DNA of 64,000 nt from Verrucomicrobiia bacterium (GCA_011525695.1 WYBX01000041.1:1-64000); one strand, 5' to 3'. Shown: positions 49,400-60,466, counted from the stretch's first letter. Notes: a model not told the origin generated them from the sequence alone. Numbers and translations are program-made.

Positions 49400-52201
49400 T
49401 TATTTTGGTCCGGCGTCGGAGTGGTCCTTCTCCGCGCCAGCCGCGGCAAGCTGCAGCGCATTGAAGAGCAGCTTGAACGTGCCGTGCGTTTGCGCGCGGA
49501 AGGCGACTTCGCTTCCGAAAAGGAGCAGCGTTCCGCGTCCATGTCGCGCACTGGCCACGGTGACACTGCCGTTCAAATGGTGCTGACCCCAGGCCCAGCC
49601 GCTGCGCAGCGGTGCGTCCTGATCGAACCAGGCAATCGGTTCGATCCCATGCGCGGGTGCATCCGGCGGTAACGTGAAAGCCGGGCTGCGGTGGAAATAG
49701 AACGCCGCCCGATCCGGCATGCCCCAGGCGAGCGGATGTTGGGAGTTCACCTGCGCTTCCAGGATGCTGCCCGGGATATAAAACGTCTCGGGTGGCAGTG
49801 GTCGCGTGCTCCCATCAGCCGCCTTTTCCGTGGGGGCATTGCGCAGCGGCAGCTGGAGGTGCGATGCCAGGCTGGTCGAGGAGCCAATTGCGGCGATGGT
49901 GCCGCCCGACTCGAGAAACGCCTTCAGCTGCGGAATCGACGTCTCCGCGGAAATCGTGCCGAACTGCGCTTCATATTCGGCCGGCAGGTTCCGGGGCCGT
50001 GTCACGGCGGGCGGTCGCGCTCCGGGCGCAGGAATCGCGCCGTCGGGCAGAAGGATGACATCGTAACTGTCGCGGAGCCCGCCCGCATCGATCTCCGGTG
50101 CGAAGAGCCGCGTATGGGGAAACTCGAACTGCTCGAGCAGCCAGCGGGTCCAACCCGAGGCAATCGATCCGCCATAGCGATCCCAAAGGGCGATGCGCAT
50201 CGGGGCGAGTTGCAGCCGCGGCCCCGTCGGCGGCTCGCGGGTGCGGCGCACCACCAAGCCGAGTTCCGCTGCCGCGCGCGACACCAGGGCGCCGGCGCCA
50301 TTCTGAGCCGGCACGTAAAATGCGCCCGGACCAAATTCCGGGGCGGCGGCCGGCGGCTCACGCAGTCGGTGGACGGGGAGGCCGGCCTTCAGCAACCGGT
50401 TGGCCAGGATGAAGGTGTCATTCATCCGCGGGCTGATGAGAAAGCCGGTCCCTTCAGCCGGCACGCGGCCGGCCGGCGGCGACTGCAGTGCACCGTAGGG
50501 CAGTCGTTCGAACGGTCCGTCGAAGCCATCGAGGATCCGATCGAATGCGATCCCCATCTGGAGAGCCAGCGTCCAGCCGGCCACGTCGTAAGGCCGGATC
50601 GGCGGACCGCCCTCATAGCGGAAGTCGTTCGGATGGTCCTGCGGTTCGAACAGATCGAGCACGTGCGGGCGGAACGCCTGATCGGTCTTCACAACGTACG
50701 ATCCGGCCGGATACCGTTTCCCCGCCACGACGAATCCGGCGGTGGCACGGTGCACCACGACGCCGGTCTTCACCAGGGCGTTGATGAACTTTACCGCCGT
50801 GGGGAAGTCGGGCTGGTCCGCCGGAAGGATGAACCCGCGCGGATCGCGCCATTCGGGTTTGCGGAGGAGCGCATGGTATTTCAGCGGCAGCCGCGGATCG
50901 GCCCCGCCGGAGGCTTCAGGCTGTTCCGCGGCCCCGGCGGGGGGCGGGGCGTTCCGGCGCTCGGCGGCCGCCAGCCGGGAGATCTCCTCGATCCGGGACG
51001 GCCGCGGCGTCCAGTGATCGCGGCGGCCGCGTTCAATCGAGTTCCGGCCCATCCGGTATATATTATAGAGCAGGACGTCGCGGTGGCGGGATGCATGGTC
51101 CAGCACGGCCCGGTTGGCGCTGACCGAGTATTCGATCGAGCGGCGAAAGGGCCAGGGTTGCGGCGCGACCGGCGAGGTCAGATCGCCCGAGGGTAGCTGG
51201 CGCCGCGCGACCAGGGGAATCTCCATCGGCGTCGGGCTGCCCACGATCTCGGTCAGCAGGCCGATCATGTTGTGGAAATACGCCGTGGTGCGCAGCCCGC
51301 CATTCCACCACGTCGAATAATTCGCACCGCTGCGCGAGGTGGCGCCCGGTTTGTCCTCCTGCAGCAGCCGGGCCTGGATCGCCGTCCCCAGCGCCTCGAC
51401 CCCGACGATGACGAGCGGGTCGTAGACGTAGTTGAACGGATCGCGAAACGGCGGGACAAAGAGAACGGTGCCCGCGGGGCCGGACTGGTGGTGATTGTAG
51501 ATCACCTGGGGGAACCACTCGATGTAGAGCTGCCGGTTGAGATTCGTGCTTTCCCTCATGGCCGAGAGGTAGAAGTCGCGGTTGTTGTCGTGCCCGATGT
51601 ATTTCTGATAAAGCCGCGGCAGCCCGGAGAGGGTGCGCTTGGCGGGCTCGGGCTCGCGCAGGTACCAGTTGCTGACGAGTTCTTGGCCATCGGGATTCGC
51701 GTGCACGCAAAGCACAATCGTGTCGCGCAGGATCCGCAGCGTCTCGGGATCGGTCGCGCTCGCGAGCTGCCAGGCGGTCTCGATCAGCTGGTGGGTTCCC
51801 ACCGTCTCGGTGGCGTGGAGTCCGCCATCGATCCATACGACCGCCTTGCCTTCTGCGGCCAGCGCGCGGGCCTCCACATCGGTGAGATCCTCCGCCCGGG
51901 CGAGCCGTCGGGCGATGGACTGGTAACGGGGCAACTGGGCGAGATTCTCCGGCGCCGAGAACACCAGCATCCACTGGGTGCGGCCTTCCTCGGTCCGGCC
52001 GATGTCGACCAGCCTCGCGCGGTCGCTCAGGGCCGCGAGCTTCTTGAAATACGCCTCGGTCTGGGTGTAGGTGGCGAGCTGATAGTCGTCGCCAATCGCG
52101 AAACCAAAGTGCTCCGCAGGCGAGGGGACCGGCCCGGCCGCCGCGGAGGCGAGGCTGATACCGAATGTGAGGACCAGGGCAACCAGACGCAGAGGGATCA
52201 T
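49400..52201 (-). CDS. Secreted M14-family zinc carboxypeptidase
   Basis: The product has 933 residues from the ATG at 52201. The signal peptide cleaves near ASAAA. Zinc ligands are in GGLHATETVG (HxxE) and IYNHHQSGP, with NPDG between; the general-base Glu is in GLLTEIVGS. The catalytic domain ends near 400. The C-terminal half (about 480-930) is a separate domain resembling class-I glutamine-amidotransferase-like folds of large bacterial M14 proteins. It likely trims exported peptides or wall fragments. Confidence 0.88.
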   Translation of the reverse strand: MIPLRLVALVLTFGISLASAAAGPVPSPAEHFGFAIGDDYQLATYTQTEAYFKKLAALSDRARLVDIGRTEEGRTQWMLVFSAPENLAQLPRYQSIARRLARAEDLTDVEARALAAEGKAVVWIDGGLHATETVGTHQLIETAWQLASATDPETLRILRDTIVLCVHANPDGQELVSNWYLREPEPAKRTLSGLPRLYQKYIGHDNNRDFYLSAMRESTNLNRQLYIEWFPQVIYNHHQSGPAGTVLFVPPFRDPFNYVYDPLVIVGVEALGTAIQARLLQEDKPGATSRSGANYSTWWNGGLRTTAYFHNMIGLLTEIVGSPTPMEIPLVARRQLPSGDLTSPVAPQPWPFRRSIEYSVSANRAVLDHASRHRDVLLYNIYRMGRNSIERGRRDHWTPRPSRIEEISRLAAAERRNAPPPAGAAEQPEASGGADPRLPLKYHALLRKPEWRDPRGFILPADQPDFPTAVKFINALVKTGVVVHRATAGFVVAGKRYPAGSYVVKTDQAFRPHVLDLFEPQDHPNDFRYEGGPPIRPYDVAGWTLALQMGIAFDRILDGFDGPFERLPYGALQSPPAGRVPAEGTGFLISPRMNDTFILANRLLKAGLPVHRLREPPAAAPEFGPGAFYVPAQNGAGALVSRAAAELGLVVRRTREPPTGPRLQLAPMRIALWDRYGGSIASGWTRWLLEQFEFPHTRLFAPEIDAGGLRDSYDVILLPDGAIPAPGARPPAVTRPRNLPAEYEAQFGTISAETSIPQLKAFLESGGTIAAIGSSTSLASHLQLPLRNAPTEKAADGSTRPLPPETFYIPGSILEAQVNSQHPLAWGMPDRAAFYFHRSPAFTLPPDAPAHGIEPIAWFDQDAPLRSGWAWGQHHLNGSVTVASARHGRGTLLLFGSEVAFRAQTHGTFKLLFNALQLAAAGAEKDHSDAGPK

Positions 52202-52357
52202 GGGGGCGAGGAGGACTCCGGGGAACTTCCCCGGCTGCAACAGGCGACGAACCGTGGCAGATGGGTTCGCGCCCGACGAGCCAGATTGCAGCTGTGCTGG
52301 CTTCAAGCCGCGGAACCCCGCCCGGTTGGACCGGACTGGCTGGTCACGGGGAGGTTC

Positions 52358-53236
52358 TCAGGCTCGTTTCAAATCCTCGATCGGATTCCGCAGCGGCTCA
52401 AAGCCATCGATCCGGCATTCCAGGATGTCACCATGGGCAAGCGGAACCGCCTGCGGGGTGCCAGTGGAAAGGATGTCGCCCGGGAGCCAGGGCATCACCC
52501 GGGAGTGGAAGGAAACCAGGTTCGGGGGCGGAAAGGTCATGTTCGCGACGACATTTTCGGCATGCACGCGGCCATTGATCACGGTTGCAACCTTGAGCGC
52601 CATCACATCAGGCACCTCGTCCGGCGTCAGCATGACGGGTCCGAAGCTGAAGAAGGTGTCGAAGCTCTTCGCGCGGGTCAGGTAGCGCGGGTTCTTCCGC
52701 AGGATGTCCTCTGCTGTCATGTCGAGAATCGTCGTGAAACCGGCCACGGCGCCCAGCCAGTCGGATTCGGGCAGGTCTTTCGCCACGCGGCCGAATATGA
52801 CCCCGAGCTCAGCCTCGCCTGTGGTCTTCTCCGACTGCCGCGGAATCCTGACGGGATCGCCATGCCCGACGATCGTGGTGTCGGGTTTCATGAAGCTGGC
52901 CGGCTCCTCATTGGGAGCCTTCTCTGCGAGATCGGCGGCGTGGGCGACGTAGTTCAGCCCGATGCCCCAGATTTTGCGCGGATGACGGTACAACGGCCGG
53001 AAGGCCACCGTGGAACGATCGAGCAGGTCGTTCCGGAGCGCGGCGGCCTCGCGGGCGCCGTCGGCGCGGAACCACTGATTCAGGCTCGCAAGTTCGCCGG
53101 CAGCGATGAGCCCGAACAGGTCCGTGCACCAGTGATGGTTCAGTCGCTGGTTGAGCACGGCCAGCGGAAGGATCCCGGCGGGGAGAACCAGGGCGGCCTG
53201 CTCGGCTGCCTGGTGGAAGATGGTGGCGAGTTTCAT
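52358..53236 (-). CDS. Fumarylacetoacetate hydrolase-family protein
   Basis: The product has 292 residues. IWGIGLNYVAHAADL, then FMKPDTTIVGHGDPV, the metal-binding GEAELGVIFG (ExE), and the C-terminal MPWLPGDILSTGTPQAV fit the FAH fold used by acylpyruvases and 2,4-diketo-3-deoxy-sugar-acid hydrolases. It is divergent from the ggt-rraA-uxaA-SDR set, so a role in the same sugar-acid pathway is plausible but not shown. Confidence 0.88.
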   Translation of the reverse strand: MKLATIFHQAAEQAALVLPAGILPLAVLNQRLNHHWCTDLFGLIAAGELASLNQWFRADGAREAAALRNDLLDRSTVAFRPLYRHPRKIWGIGLNYVAHAADLAEKAPNEEPASFMKPDTTIVGHGDPVRIPRQSEKTTGEAELGVIFGRVAKDLPESDWLGAVAGFTTILDMTAEDILRKNPRYLTRAKSFDTFFSFGPVMLTPDEVPDVMALKVATVINGRVHAENVVANMTFPPPNLVSFHSRVMPWLPGDILSTGTPQAVPLAHGDILECRIDGFEPLRNPIEDLKRA

Positions 53237-53396
53237 GCGCGGTTTGGGTTGGAGCTGAGCCAGTCGCCGGGCAGTCCAATCGGCAGGCTGCGCCGAGTCG
53301 AGCCCCGGGTGGGGATCGCGGCGCCCTTCAGCTTGTCAGCCCCCGGATCCGGCTCCAGTTTTCCGCGCGCTGCCGCCGAACCAAGCCATCCCTGCC

Positions 53397-55109
53397 ATGC
53401 CCCGCTCACCCCGAATCGCCCTGCACGCCTGCGTCCTGATCCTTTTCGTTGCGACCGGCCTCGGCGCAACGCCCGTTCAGGTTGCACCGGTGACGGGGCG
53501 CCATGGCATGGTGGTCGCGGCCCATCCCCAGGCGGCGGAAATCGGCCGGGCGGTGCTGCAGGCGGGCGGCAATGCGATCGACGCGGCTGTGGCGACCTCG
53601 CTCGCCAGCGGAGTGGCGGAACCCTACGGATCCGGGCTGGGCGGCAAGCTGATGCTGCTGTATCACGAGGCCCGGACCGGCCGCACGTACGCGGTCGACG
53701 CCATGGATGCCGCCGGCTCGGTGGAGGTCGGTGCGTACCTGGCCCGGCCGGCTGATGAACGGGTTTATGGATACGCCGCGGTCGCGGTGCCCGGGCTCGG
53801 GGCCGGACTTTGGGCGGCACACCAGCGCTGGGGCCGGCGCGCATGGGCCGACAACGTGCGGCCGGTAATCGAGCTCGCGCGCGCGGGCTTTCGGATCCTG
53901 CCGAAGTCGCGCGAACTTTTTGCCGAGCAGGAAAAGAAATTGCGCCGGGGGGATCCGGAAATCGCGCGGCTGTACCTGCCGGGTGGTTCCCTGCCGGAGG
54001 TGGGCTCGCTACTGGCGAATCCCGACCTCGCCCGCACGCTGGAACTCGTGGCGGCGAAGGGCCGGGACGGCTTCTATCGCGGCCCGGTCGCCGAGGTCAT
54101 CGTCCAGGCAGTGCATCGCGGTGGCGGCATGATCACCATGGAGGATCTCGCGGGGTACGAGCCGAGGATTGCGGAGCCGATTGAGATGGAATTTCGCGGT
54201 TACACGCTCCAGTGCGGTCCACCGCCGGTCAGTGGCGCCGCCTTGTTCCTGCCGATCATGAAGGTCCTCGAGGAGGCGGATTTCGCGGCCGGCCCGTTGC
54301 GGACCGCCGCGAACCTCGATCTGATCGGCCGCGCCTGGCGCGAGGTAGCCCCGCAGGTTGCCGTCACGGTGGGCGATGTTCCGCATTCACGCTTTCTTTT
54401 CGAACTCCTGCTGGCGCCCGACTCGATCGAGAAGTTGCGCACGAAGGCGTTGGCCCCTGCACCGGCGGCGACCACACCGAAGGCCGCCGGCTGGTTCGAA
54501 GGCCTGGCCGATGACGAGAGCCCTTTGGCCGCCACAACCCATTTCGTCGTTGCCGACGGGCACGGCAACATCGTCTGCGCCACCCAGTCGCAGAGCCAGC
54601 ATTTCGGGGCGGGGGTCGTGGCGCCGGGCACGGGGGTTGTCCTCAACAACACGATGAGCAACTTCAATTTTTCCGATCCGGCGAACATCAACTACCTCGC
54701 ACCCGGCAAGCGGCCGCGCAGCACCATTTCTCCGACAATTGTGTTGCGGGACTCCAAACCCATCCTGGCGCTCGGGCTGCCCGGGGCGGGTCGGATTCCG
54801 ACGGCCATGCTGCAAACGCTCCTCGATCGGCTCGCCTGGGAACGCCCGCTGGGCGAGGCGATCGGCGACACCCGGGTCCATTTTGCACCCGCTCAGGGTG
54901 CCGACGGCACGGAAACGATTGAGGCCGAGGACTCGCTGCCGCCGGAGGAGGCCCGGGGGCTCGAGACGCGCGGCTGGAAGGTCGCGTTCCCGGAACCGGC
55001 CGGCACCGGGCGTTATTTCGGCGGGATCAACGCCATCGAATTCGGCCCGGACGGAACCATCACCGGCTATGCGGATCCGCGCCGGACCAACGTGGCGGCG
55101 GGCTACTGA
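53397..55109 (+). CDS. ggt: Gamma-glutamyltransferase-family protein
   Basis: The product has 570 residues. The signal peptide cleaves near GLGATP. The large subunit ([30 protein letters not shown]) ends at the autocleavage site, with probable catalytic Thr in [12 protein letters not shown]; the small subunit starts there. The usual GSGIGGGGF is GSGLGGKLM, so glutathione specificity is uncertain. It acts in the periplasm. Next gene starts 166 bp on. Confidence 0.88.
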   Translation: MPRSPRIALHACVLILFVATGLGATPVQVAPVTGRHGMVVAAHPQAAEIGRAVLQAGGNAIDAAVATSLASGVAEPYGSGLGGKLMLLYHEARTGRTYAVDAMDAAGSVEVGAYLARPADERVYGYAAVAVPGLGAGLWAAHQRWGRRAWADNVRPVIELARAGFRILPKSRELFAEQEKKLRRGDPEIARLYLPGGSLPEVGSLLANPDLARTLELVAAKGRDGFYRGPVAEVIVQAVHRGGGMITMEDLAGYEPRIAEPIEMEFRGYTLQCGPPPVSGAALFLPIMKVLEEADFAAGPLRTAANLDLIGRAWREVAPQVAVTVGDVPHSRFLFELLLAPDSIEKLRTKALAPAPAATTPKAAGWFEGLADDESPLAATTHFVVADGHGNIVCATQSQSQHFGAGVVAPGTGVVLNNTMSNFNFSDPANINYLAPGKRPRSTISPTIVLRDSKPILALGLPGAGRIPTAMLQTLLDRLAWERPLGEAIGDTRVHFAPAQGADGTETIEAEDSLPPEEARGLETRGWKVAFPEPAGTGRYFGGINAIEFGPDGTITGYADPRRTNVAAGY

Positions 55110-55275
55110 ACGGATCGGGCGGACGCGTTTGCCCGCGCCGGGATGGCGATGGAGGCTGGGCCGGCGATCCGCCGGGCGATTTTCAATCCCACTCGCCGCC
55201 TTTTGCTTGGCTCCCGGTCGGATTCCTGATCATTCACACCCTGTACCCCCAGCCCATGCCGACGACGTTTTCCCC

Positions 55276-55947
55276 ATGACGACCCCACCGTGGGCATCCG
55301 ACGCCGAGCTGTTCGCGCTGCTCAAGCGCGAGCTCTACACGCCCGTCGTTGGTGACCTGCTCGATGCCGCCGGACGCTATCACCAGTTCCTGCCCGCGCC
55401 CGTGCAACCGCTGCGCGAGGAGATGAAAGTCGCCGGCCGGGCGATGCCGGTCCTGATGATCGATGTACACGGCCCCCAAGTCCGGCCGTTCGGGCTGCTC
55501 ACGGAGGCGCTGGATGACCTGCGCCCGGGCGAGGTTTATCTTTGTGGAGGCGGCGGAATGCGCTGTGCCTACTGGGGCGAGTTGCTGACCGCCACGGCGC
55601 GCAAACGCGGTGCGGTGGGCGCGGTCATCGATGGATATCATCGGGACACGCCGCAGGTGCTGGAGCAGGACTGGCCCGTCTTCAGCCGCGGCCGCTACGC
55701 CCAGGATTCATCGGTGCGAACAGCCGTCACCCAGTTCCGGTGCCCGATTGAGATCGGTGGAGTATGGATTGAGCCGGGGGATCTGGTTTTTGGCGATCTC
55801 GACGGCGTGGTGATCGTGCCACAGGCGCTGGAAACCGAGGTGATCGTGCGGGCCTTGGAAAAGGCCCGGGGAGAAAAGGCCGTTCGCAAGGCCATTGAAG
55901 GCGGAATGAGCGCGACGGAGGCCTTCCGGAAATTCGGGATCCTGTGA
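55276..55947 (+). CDS. RraA-family aldolase-like protein
   Basis: The product has 223 residues from the ATG at 55276. [17 protein letters not shown], then [34 protein letters not shown], then [12 protein letters not shown] follow the RraA/HMG-aldolase fold with its G-AVxDGxxRD signature. Family members are 4-hydroxy-4-methyl-2-oxoglutarate or sugar-acid aldolases, or ribonuclease E inhibitors. Its stop overlaps the next GTG start, tying it to the UxaA genes and supporting an aldolase role. Confidence 0.87.
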   Translation: MTTPPWASDAELFALLKRELYTPVVGDLLDAAGRYHQFLPAPVQPLREEMKVAGRAMPVLMIDVHGPQVRPFGLLTEALDDLRPGEVYLCGGGGMRCAYWGELLTATARKRGAVGAVIDGYHRDTPQVLEQDWPVFSRGRYAQDSSVRTAVTQFRCPIEIGGVWIEPGDLVFGDLDGVVIVPQALETEVIVRALEKARGEKAVRKAIEGGMSATEAFRKFGIL

Positions 55948-56276
55948 ACCGGTGTTTCCAGATCCATCCTGCGGATAATGTCGCCACGCTGCTCGCGGCT
56001 GCCGACGCGGGTGTCACGCTGGAGGTGCTGGGGCCCGTTCCGCGTCGCCTCGTGCTACGCGAGTCCGTCGCCTTGGGGCACAAGGTGGCCCTCGAGGACA
56101 TCGCCACGGGGGAATCAATCGTGAAATTCGGCGCCCGGATTGGCCATGCCACCCAGCCGATCGCCGGCGGCACCTGGGTGCATCTTCACAACCTCGCGAG
56201 CGATCTCGATCTCCGTTCAGCGACGCTCGACCACCAATCCGGCGCGCCCACCGACACGTCGTCCGCCTATGTCTGA
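55944..56276 (+). CDS. UxaA-family SAF-domain subunit
   Basis: 110 residues from a GTG that overlaps the rraA stop. The [43 protein letters not shown] core is the SAF domain normally at the N-terminus of altronate/galactarate dehydratases. Here it is a separate subunit, with the catalytic subunit encoded immediately after (8-bp overlap). Confidence 0.88.
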   Translation: MNRCFQIHPADNVATLLAAADAGVTLEVLGPVPRRLVLRESVALGHKVALEDIATGESIVKFGARIGHATQPIAGGTWVHLHNLASDLDLRSATLDHQSGAPTDTSSAYV

Positions 56277-57486
56277 GCTCACTGCTCCGCGAAGTTGGTC
56301 AGGCTTCCTGCGACCGGATGGGCGCAAGGGGGTGCGCAACCTCGTGCTCATCGTGTACACCGTTGAATGTGCGCAGCACGTCGCGCATGCGATCGCAGGA
56401 GGCGAGGAACAGGTGCACGTCATCGGCTTTCCCGGCTGCTATGATAATGAGTATGCGATCCGGCTCATGCTGGCGCTCGCGCGTCATCCGAATGTCGGCG
56501 CGGTGTTGTCGGTCGGGCTCGGTTGCGAATACACGCAGCCGGGCCGGATTGCCGAGGTGGTCCGGGCCTCGGGCCGGCCGGCGGAGTGGTTTTTCATCCA
56601 GCAGTCCGGCGGCACGACGCGGTCGATCGAGCGCGGCAAGGAGATTGTGCGGAGGCTGCGCGCCGCCCTCGAGCAAGGGACCGCGCGCGTGCCGATGACG
56701 CTGGCTGATCTCACGGTCGGTGCCGAATGCGGCGGATCGGACGGGACCTCCGGGCTGGCCGGCAATCCCGTGGTCGGTGCGTTTTTCGATCTGCTCGTGG
56801 ATGCCGGCGGGCGCGCCATCTTCGAGGAAACCGTCGAGATGATCGGGCTGCGGCAGCATCTGCTCGCCCGCGCCGCCTCCGCCGAGGCGGCAACCCAACT
56901 GGCGGCCGCCTACGACAAGGCGGTGCGCTATTGCCAGGCGGTGAAGCAATATTCGATTTCGCCGGGCAATTTCGCCGGCGGGCTCACCACCATCGAGGAG
57001 AAGAGCCTGGGCGCGTTTGCCAAGAGCGGCGCCCGGCCGATCCAGGGCGTGATTCGCGTGGCGGAAGCGCCACCGGGGCCGGGGTTATGGCTGATGGACA
57101 GCGTGCCGGACGAACACTTCATGCAATTCGGCTACACGAATCCGAACGACACGGAGGGGCTGATGGATCTGATCAGCGCGGGCGCGCAGGTTGTGCTCTT
57201 CGTGACGGGCCGTGGCAGCGTGATTGGCTCCCCGATTGCGCCGCTCGTGAAGGTCACCGGGAACCAGCAGACCTTCCGGGCGCTCGAGGATGACATGGAC
57301 TTCGATGCCGGGCGGGTGCTGAGCGGCGAGGCGACTCTCCGGCAAGCCGGCCTCGAGCTGGCCGACTACGTTTTGCGCGTGGCCTCCGGCATGCCAAGCA
57401 AGCCAGAGCAACTCGGGCACCGGGAGTACTTTATCATGTACAAACACCAGGAGACGCCCGCGCTCGCTGCCGGCTGCCGCGCATGA
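56269..57486 (+). CDS. UxaA-family sugar-acid dehydratase, catalytic subunit
   Basis: The product has 405 residues. [22 protein letters not shown] opens the UxaA/GarD C-terminal domain; [37 protein letters not shown] and [20 protein letters not shown] are the family motifs, with Cys residues that coordinate metal. It dehydrates hexonates such as altronate or galactarate; the exact substrate is unknown. It overlaps the SDR gene by 4 nt. Confidence 0.9.
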   Translation: MSELTAPRSWSGFLRPDGRKGVRNLVLIVYTVECAQHVAHAIAGGEEQVHVIGFPGCYDNEYAIRLMLALARHPNVGAVLSVGLGCEYTQPGRIAEVVRASGRPAEWFFIQQSGGTTRSIERGKEIVRRLRAALEQGTARVPMTLADLTVGAECGGSDGTSGLAGNPVVGAFFDLLVDAGGRAIFEETVEMIGLRQHLLARAASAEAATQLAAAYDKAVRYCQAVKQYSISPGNFAGGLTTIEEKSLGAFAKSGARPIQGVIRVAEAPPGPGLWLMDSVPDEHFMQFGYTNPNDTEGLMDLISAGAQVVLFVTGRGSVIGSPIAPLVKVTGNQQTFRALEDDMDFDAGRVLSGEATLRQAGLELADYVLRVASGMPSKPEQLGHREYFIMYKHQETPALAAGCRA

Positions 57487-58256
57487 CGATGCGGTCCATC
57501 GATCGCGCGTTCAGCCTGTCCGGCGAGACGGCGCTCATCACCGGTGGCGGCACCGGACTGGGATTCGGCGTAGCCCGTTGCCTGGTGGCCGCGGGCGCCA
57601 AAGTCGTGCTGCTCGGCCGACGCAAGGACGCGCTCGCCAGGGCGTGCGCGGCACTGGGTCCCGGCGCCCTTGCGCTGCCCGGCGACCTCACGCGACTGGA
57701 CCGCGTGCCGGCGATGGCTGCGCGCGCGGAGAAACTGGCCGGCCCGATCAGCCTGCTCGTCAACAATGCGGGCGTGCACCTGAAGAAACCGGCGGTGGAA
57801 ACGAGTGACGCGGAGTTCGCAGCGATCGTGCAGACCCATGTCTTCGGCGCGTTTGCGCTGACGCGGGAGGTAGGCCGGCGGATGGTGGAGCGACGGCGGG
57901 GCAGCGTGGTGTTTACGGCCTCGATGACTGCCTTGATGGGGATGCCGCTTGTGGTCGCTTATTCGGCAGCCAAAAGTGCGTATCGCGGGATGGTGCGATC
58001 GCTCGCAGCGGAATGGGGCCCTCACGGGGTGCGAGTCAATGCCATCGCGCCGGGGTGGATTGCCTCGGAAATGCTTGACCAAGCGTTGAAAGGGGATCCA
58101 GCGCGGAAGGCGAAGATCCTCGGACGCACCCCGCTCGGGCGCTTTGGCGAACCGGATGACATTGGCTGGGCCGTGGTTTATCTCGCCTCGCCGGCGGCGA
58201 GGTTTGTCAGTGGGATACTTCTGCCCGTCGATGGCGGTGCCGCCGAGGCATTCTGA
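57483..58256 (+). CDS. Short-chain dehydrogenase/reductase
   Basis: The product has 257 residues. Nucleotide-binding GGGTGLGFG (about 21-29), NNAG, catalytic Ser (TASMTAL), YSAAK with Tyr and Lys, and a C-terminal [29 protein letters not shown] fit classical SDRs. Four-base overlap with the dehydratase suggests oxidation of a sugar acid in the same pathway. Confidence 0.92.
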   Translation: MTMRSIDRAFSLSGETALITGGGTGLGFGVARCLVAAGAKVVLLGRRKDALARACAALGPGALALPGDLTRLDRVPAMAARAEKLAGPISLLVNNAGVHLKKPAVETSDAEFAAIVQTHVFGAFALTREVGRRMVERRRGSVVFTASMTALMGMPLVVAYSAAKSAYRGMVRSLAAEWGPHGVRVNAIAPGWIASEMLDQALKGDPARKAKILGRTPLGRFGEPDDIGWAVVYLASPAARFVSGILLPVDGGAAEAF

Positions 58257-58351
58257 AGCGGATCCACGGCTGCACCATGAGATCAATTGCCGAGCTGACC
58301 GGAAACGAGAGCGCCTCGGTCTGAACGGCGACTCCATTTGCCCAACCTGTC

Positions 58352-59674
58352 ATGACGAACCCAGCCGCTGCAGCACGCGCCCGTTTGATGGTCACGCCAA
58401 CCGCGCGGGTCTTGAAGCGATTCTACTTTATCGAACGCGAGATCATCCTACTTCAGGCTGGCTGGCTTCCCGGGATCGAGCACTGGGAGTCAAAGCTGCT
58501 CATCCCGGAAATGATGTGGGAAAGTTCGGTACTCGCGCGGGAGTTGCGAAACCGGGTGCTCGAACTGCGTTTTCCGGAACGCCGCATCACCGTCGATGAC
58601 GAAGGCCCGCTGCTGGAGCTCGTTCGACGATGTGGCCATTCGCCCAACAGTATCGGCGCCGTGCTGACCCTGGGAGAGGTCATCAAGCCCTGGCTGCTCG
58701 AAGCCTATCGGCGCTATTGCTCGATCGCCGACCTGATAGGCGATGGCCCGACCCAGTTCTTTCTTCACCACGGAATTGCCGATCTCGAGTCGCAAGTCGC
58801 GCGGCTCGAGGCCACCGCGGCGGCCGGTTTGCAGGCTTTCCCGGCGCAGGCGGAAGCCGCGCAAGCATGGTGCGCCGCCGTAAAGGCGACGTTCGCGGCG
58901 CTGTCGCCGGACCTGCTGCTGGCCGAAAGTCCCCCGGCACCCGCGATCCCGGCTGAGCTGCTCGCGCTCGAACGACCGTTCACGATTGCACGCAAAGCGG
59001 TGCGTGACCCGCGGTTTCGAGTCCTGGAGTTTGCCTGGCCCGATCGGCATTCACCCGGCAATCCGGGAGAGGGGCCGCAACTGCAGGCGCGCCAGGCGGT
59101 GCATCATGTCAACGAAGTGTGGGCCGCTGAAATGGCGGCCGCCTGCCTTTACGACCTCGCCCCCGACGCCCCGCACGAGTTCCTCGATGACGCGGCGCGC
59201 TGGTGTTACGACGAGATCCGGCACTGCCGGATGGGTTACGAGCGGCTCAAGGCGTGGGGCTTGAAGGACGACGAGATTCCGCTGGACGCCTTTTCCTATG
59301 ACGCGGGATCCGAGGCGGACTCCCTGGTGCGCCTCGGAATCATCTTCTATTTCGAAGCGACCTACATCCATACCAAGAGCGAGCGTAAGGAAATCTTTGG
59401 TGCCATGGGTGATCGATTGAGTTCGCACGACATGGACTTCGATTGGGCCGACGAACTCATCCACACCCATTATGGCAAGCGCTGGCTCGGGCACTTCCTC
59501 GAATCGGCGGGTGCCGGCCGAAGCGTCGCCACGATCAAGGAGGAGGCGCGACAGGCCGTCCTGCGGCAGCAATCGCGCGCAGCCGCCGGTGCGAAGGCGG
59601 CGACGGAAGACGCCGCCCGGCGTGTCCTGGCGAGAGTCTTGCTCGCTGTCGGTGGAGAGCCGACAGTCCGATGA
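58352..59674 (+). CDS. DUF455 ferritin-like protein
   Basis: The product has 440 residues. Residues about 1-170 are helical; the ferritin-like part (about 245-400) has VNEVWAAEMAA, YDEIRHCRMGYERL (ExxH), IFYFEATYIHTKSE and DWADELIHTHYGKRW (ExxH) as probable di-metal ligands. DUF455 proteins are uncharacterised; a di-iron oxidase or oxygenase is expected from the motif spacing. It is 95 bp after the sugar-acid operon. Confidence 0.8.
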   Translation: MTNPAAAARARLMVTPTARVLKRFYFIEREIILLQAGWLPGIEHWESKLLIPEMMWESSVLARELRNRVLELRFPERRITVDDEGPLLELVRRCGHSPNSIGAVLTLGEVIKPWLLEAYRRYCSIADLIGDGPTQFFLHHGIADLESQVARLEATAAAGLQAFPAQAEAAQAWCAAVKATFAALSPDLLLAESPPAPAIPAELLALERPFTIARKAVRDPRFRVLEFAWPDRHSPGNPGEGPQLQARQAVHHVNEVWAAEMAAACLYDLAPDAPHEFLDDAARWCYDEIRHCRMGYERLKAWGLKDDEIPLDAFSYDAGSEADSLVRLGIIFYFEATYIHTKSERKEIFGAMGDRLSSHDMDFDWADELIHTHYGKRWLGHFLESAGAGRSVATIKEEARQAVLRQQSRAAAGAKAATEDAARRVLARVLLAVGGEPTVR

Positions 59675-59785
59675 GCCATCAGGCCGTGCCGCAGGGGAAA
59701 TGAAGGCCGCTCCGGCTCGGTTGCTGGATTTTGGGACAAAAGCCTTGCCAACCCGCAGGGGGCTCTCTGTTTTCGACCGCTTCTC

Positions 59786-59980
59786 ATGCAAAAGACCAAG
59801 AAGTCCGTTGCCAAGCGGTTCAAACTCACCGCCAAGGGCAAGCTCGTGCGCCGCACGCCTGGCTTCCGTCACCTGCTTGGCTCTAAGAGCACGAAGTCCA
59901 AACGCCGTGCCTCCCGTGACAAGCTCGTGGCCGAGGGCCACGCCGCGCCGCTCAAGCGCTGCCTGCCGACCGGTCTGTAA
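59786..59980 (+). CDS. rpmI: Ribosomal protein bL35
   Basis: The product has 64 residues: QKTKKSVAKRFKLTAKGKLVRR then GFRHLLGSKSTKSKRRAS. Normally infC-rpmI-rplT; here the upstream gene is DUF455, so infC lies elsewhere and the autoregulatory leader of the classical operon is not in place. Confidence 0.96.
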   Translation: MQKTKKSVAKRFKLTAKGKLVRRTPGFRHLLGSKSTKSKRRASRDKLVAEGHAAPLKRCLPTGL

Positions 59981-60073
59981 TCAGCGAACCGGCCGGAACG
60001 CTCCCATCAACTTCGCCGTCGGGTGAAATCCTAAGCCGACCCGCCAGCGACCAACCTACAAAGGAACACCAAC

Positions 60074-60457
60074 ATGGCTCGTGCAACCAACTCCCCCGCG
60101 TCGCGCAAGCGGCGCAAGAAGGTGCTGAAATACGCCAAGGGCTATTTCGGCAACAAATCCAAGCTCTTCCGCTACGCGAAGGACGCCGTTCAGCATGCGT
60201 GGCAGTACGCCTACGCCGCGCGGCGCAAGAAGAAGGGCGATCGCCGCAGTCTCTGGATCGTGCGGCTGAACGCCGCCTGCCGCAACGCCGGCATCAGCTA
60301 CAGCCGCTTCATGGAAGGGCTGAAGGCCGCCAACATCGGGCTCGACCGGAAGGTCCTGTCCGATCTCGCGATTCGCGACGAGGTGGCGTTCAACGGGCTG
60401 GTCAAACAAGCCCAGGACGCGTTGAAGGCCAAGGCTGCCGCCGCCAAGAAGGCCTGA
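60074..60457 (+). CDS. rplT: Ribosomal protein bL20
   Basis: The product has 127 residues. ARATNSPASRKRRKKVLKYAKGYFGNKSKLFRYAKDAVQHAWQYAYAARRKKKG is the long basic helix region; SYSRFMEGLKAANIGLDRKVLSDLAI is the globular part. It binds 23S rRNA early in 50S assembly. Two terminators follow. Confidence 0.97.
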   Translation: MARATNSPASRKRRKKVLKYAKGYFGNKSKLFRYAKDAVQHAWQYAYAARRKKKGDRRSLWIVRLNAACRNAGISYSRFMEGLKAANIGLDRKVLSDLAIRDEVAFNGLVKQAQDALKAKAAAAKKA

Positions 60458-60466
60458 TCCGGCAAC

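Noticed and set aside
51272..53755. 827-codon plus-strand frame across the M14 and FAH genes
   Set aside because: Crosses two real genes on the opposite strand and contains no domain.
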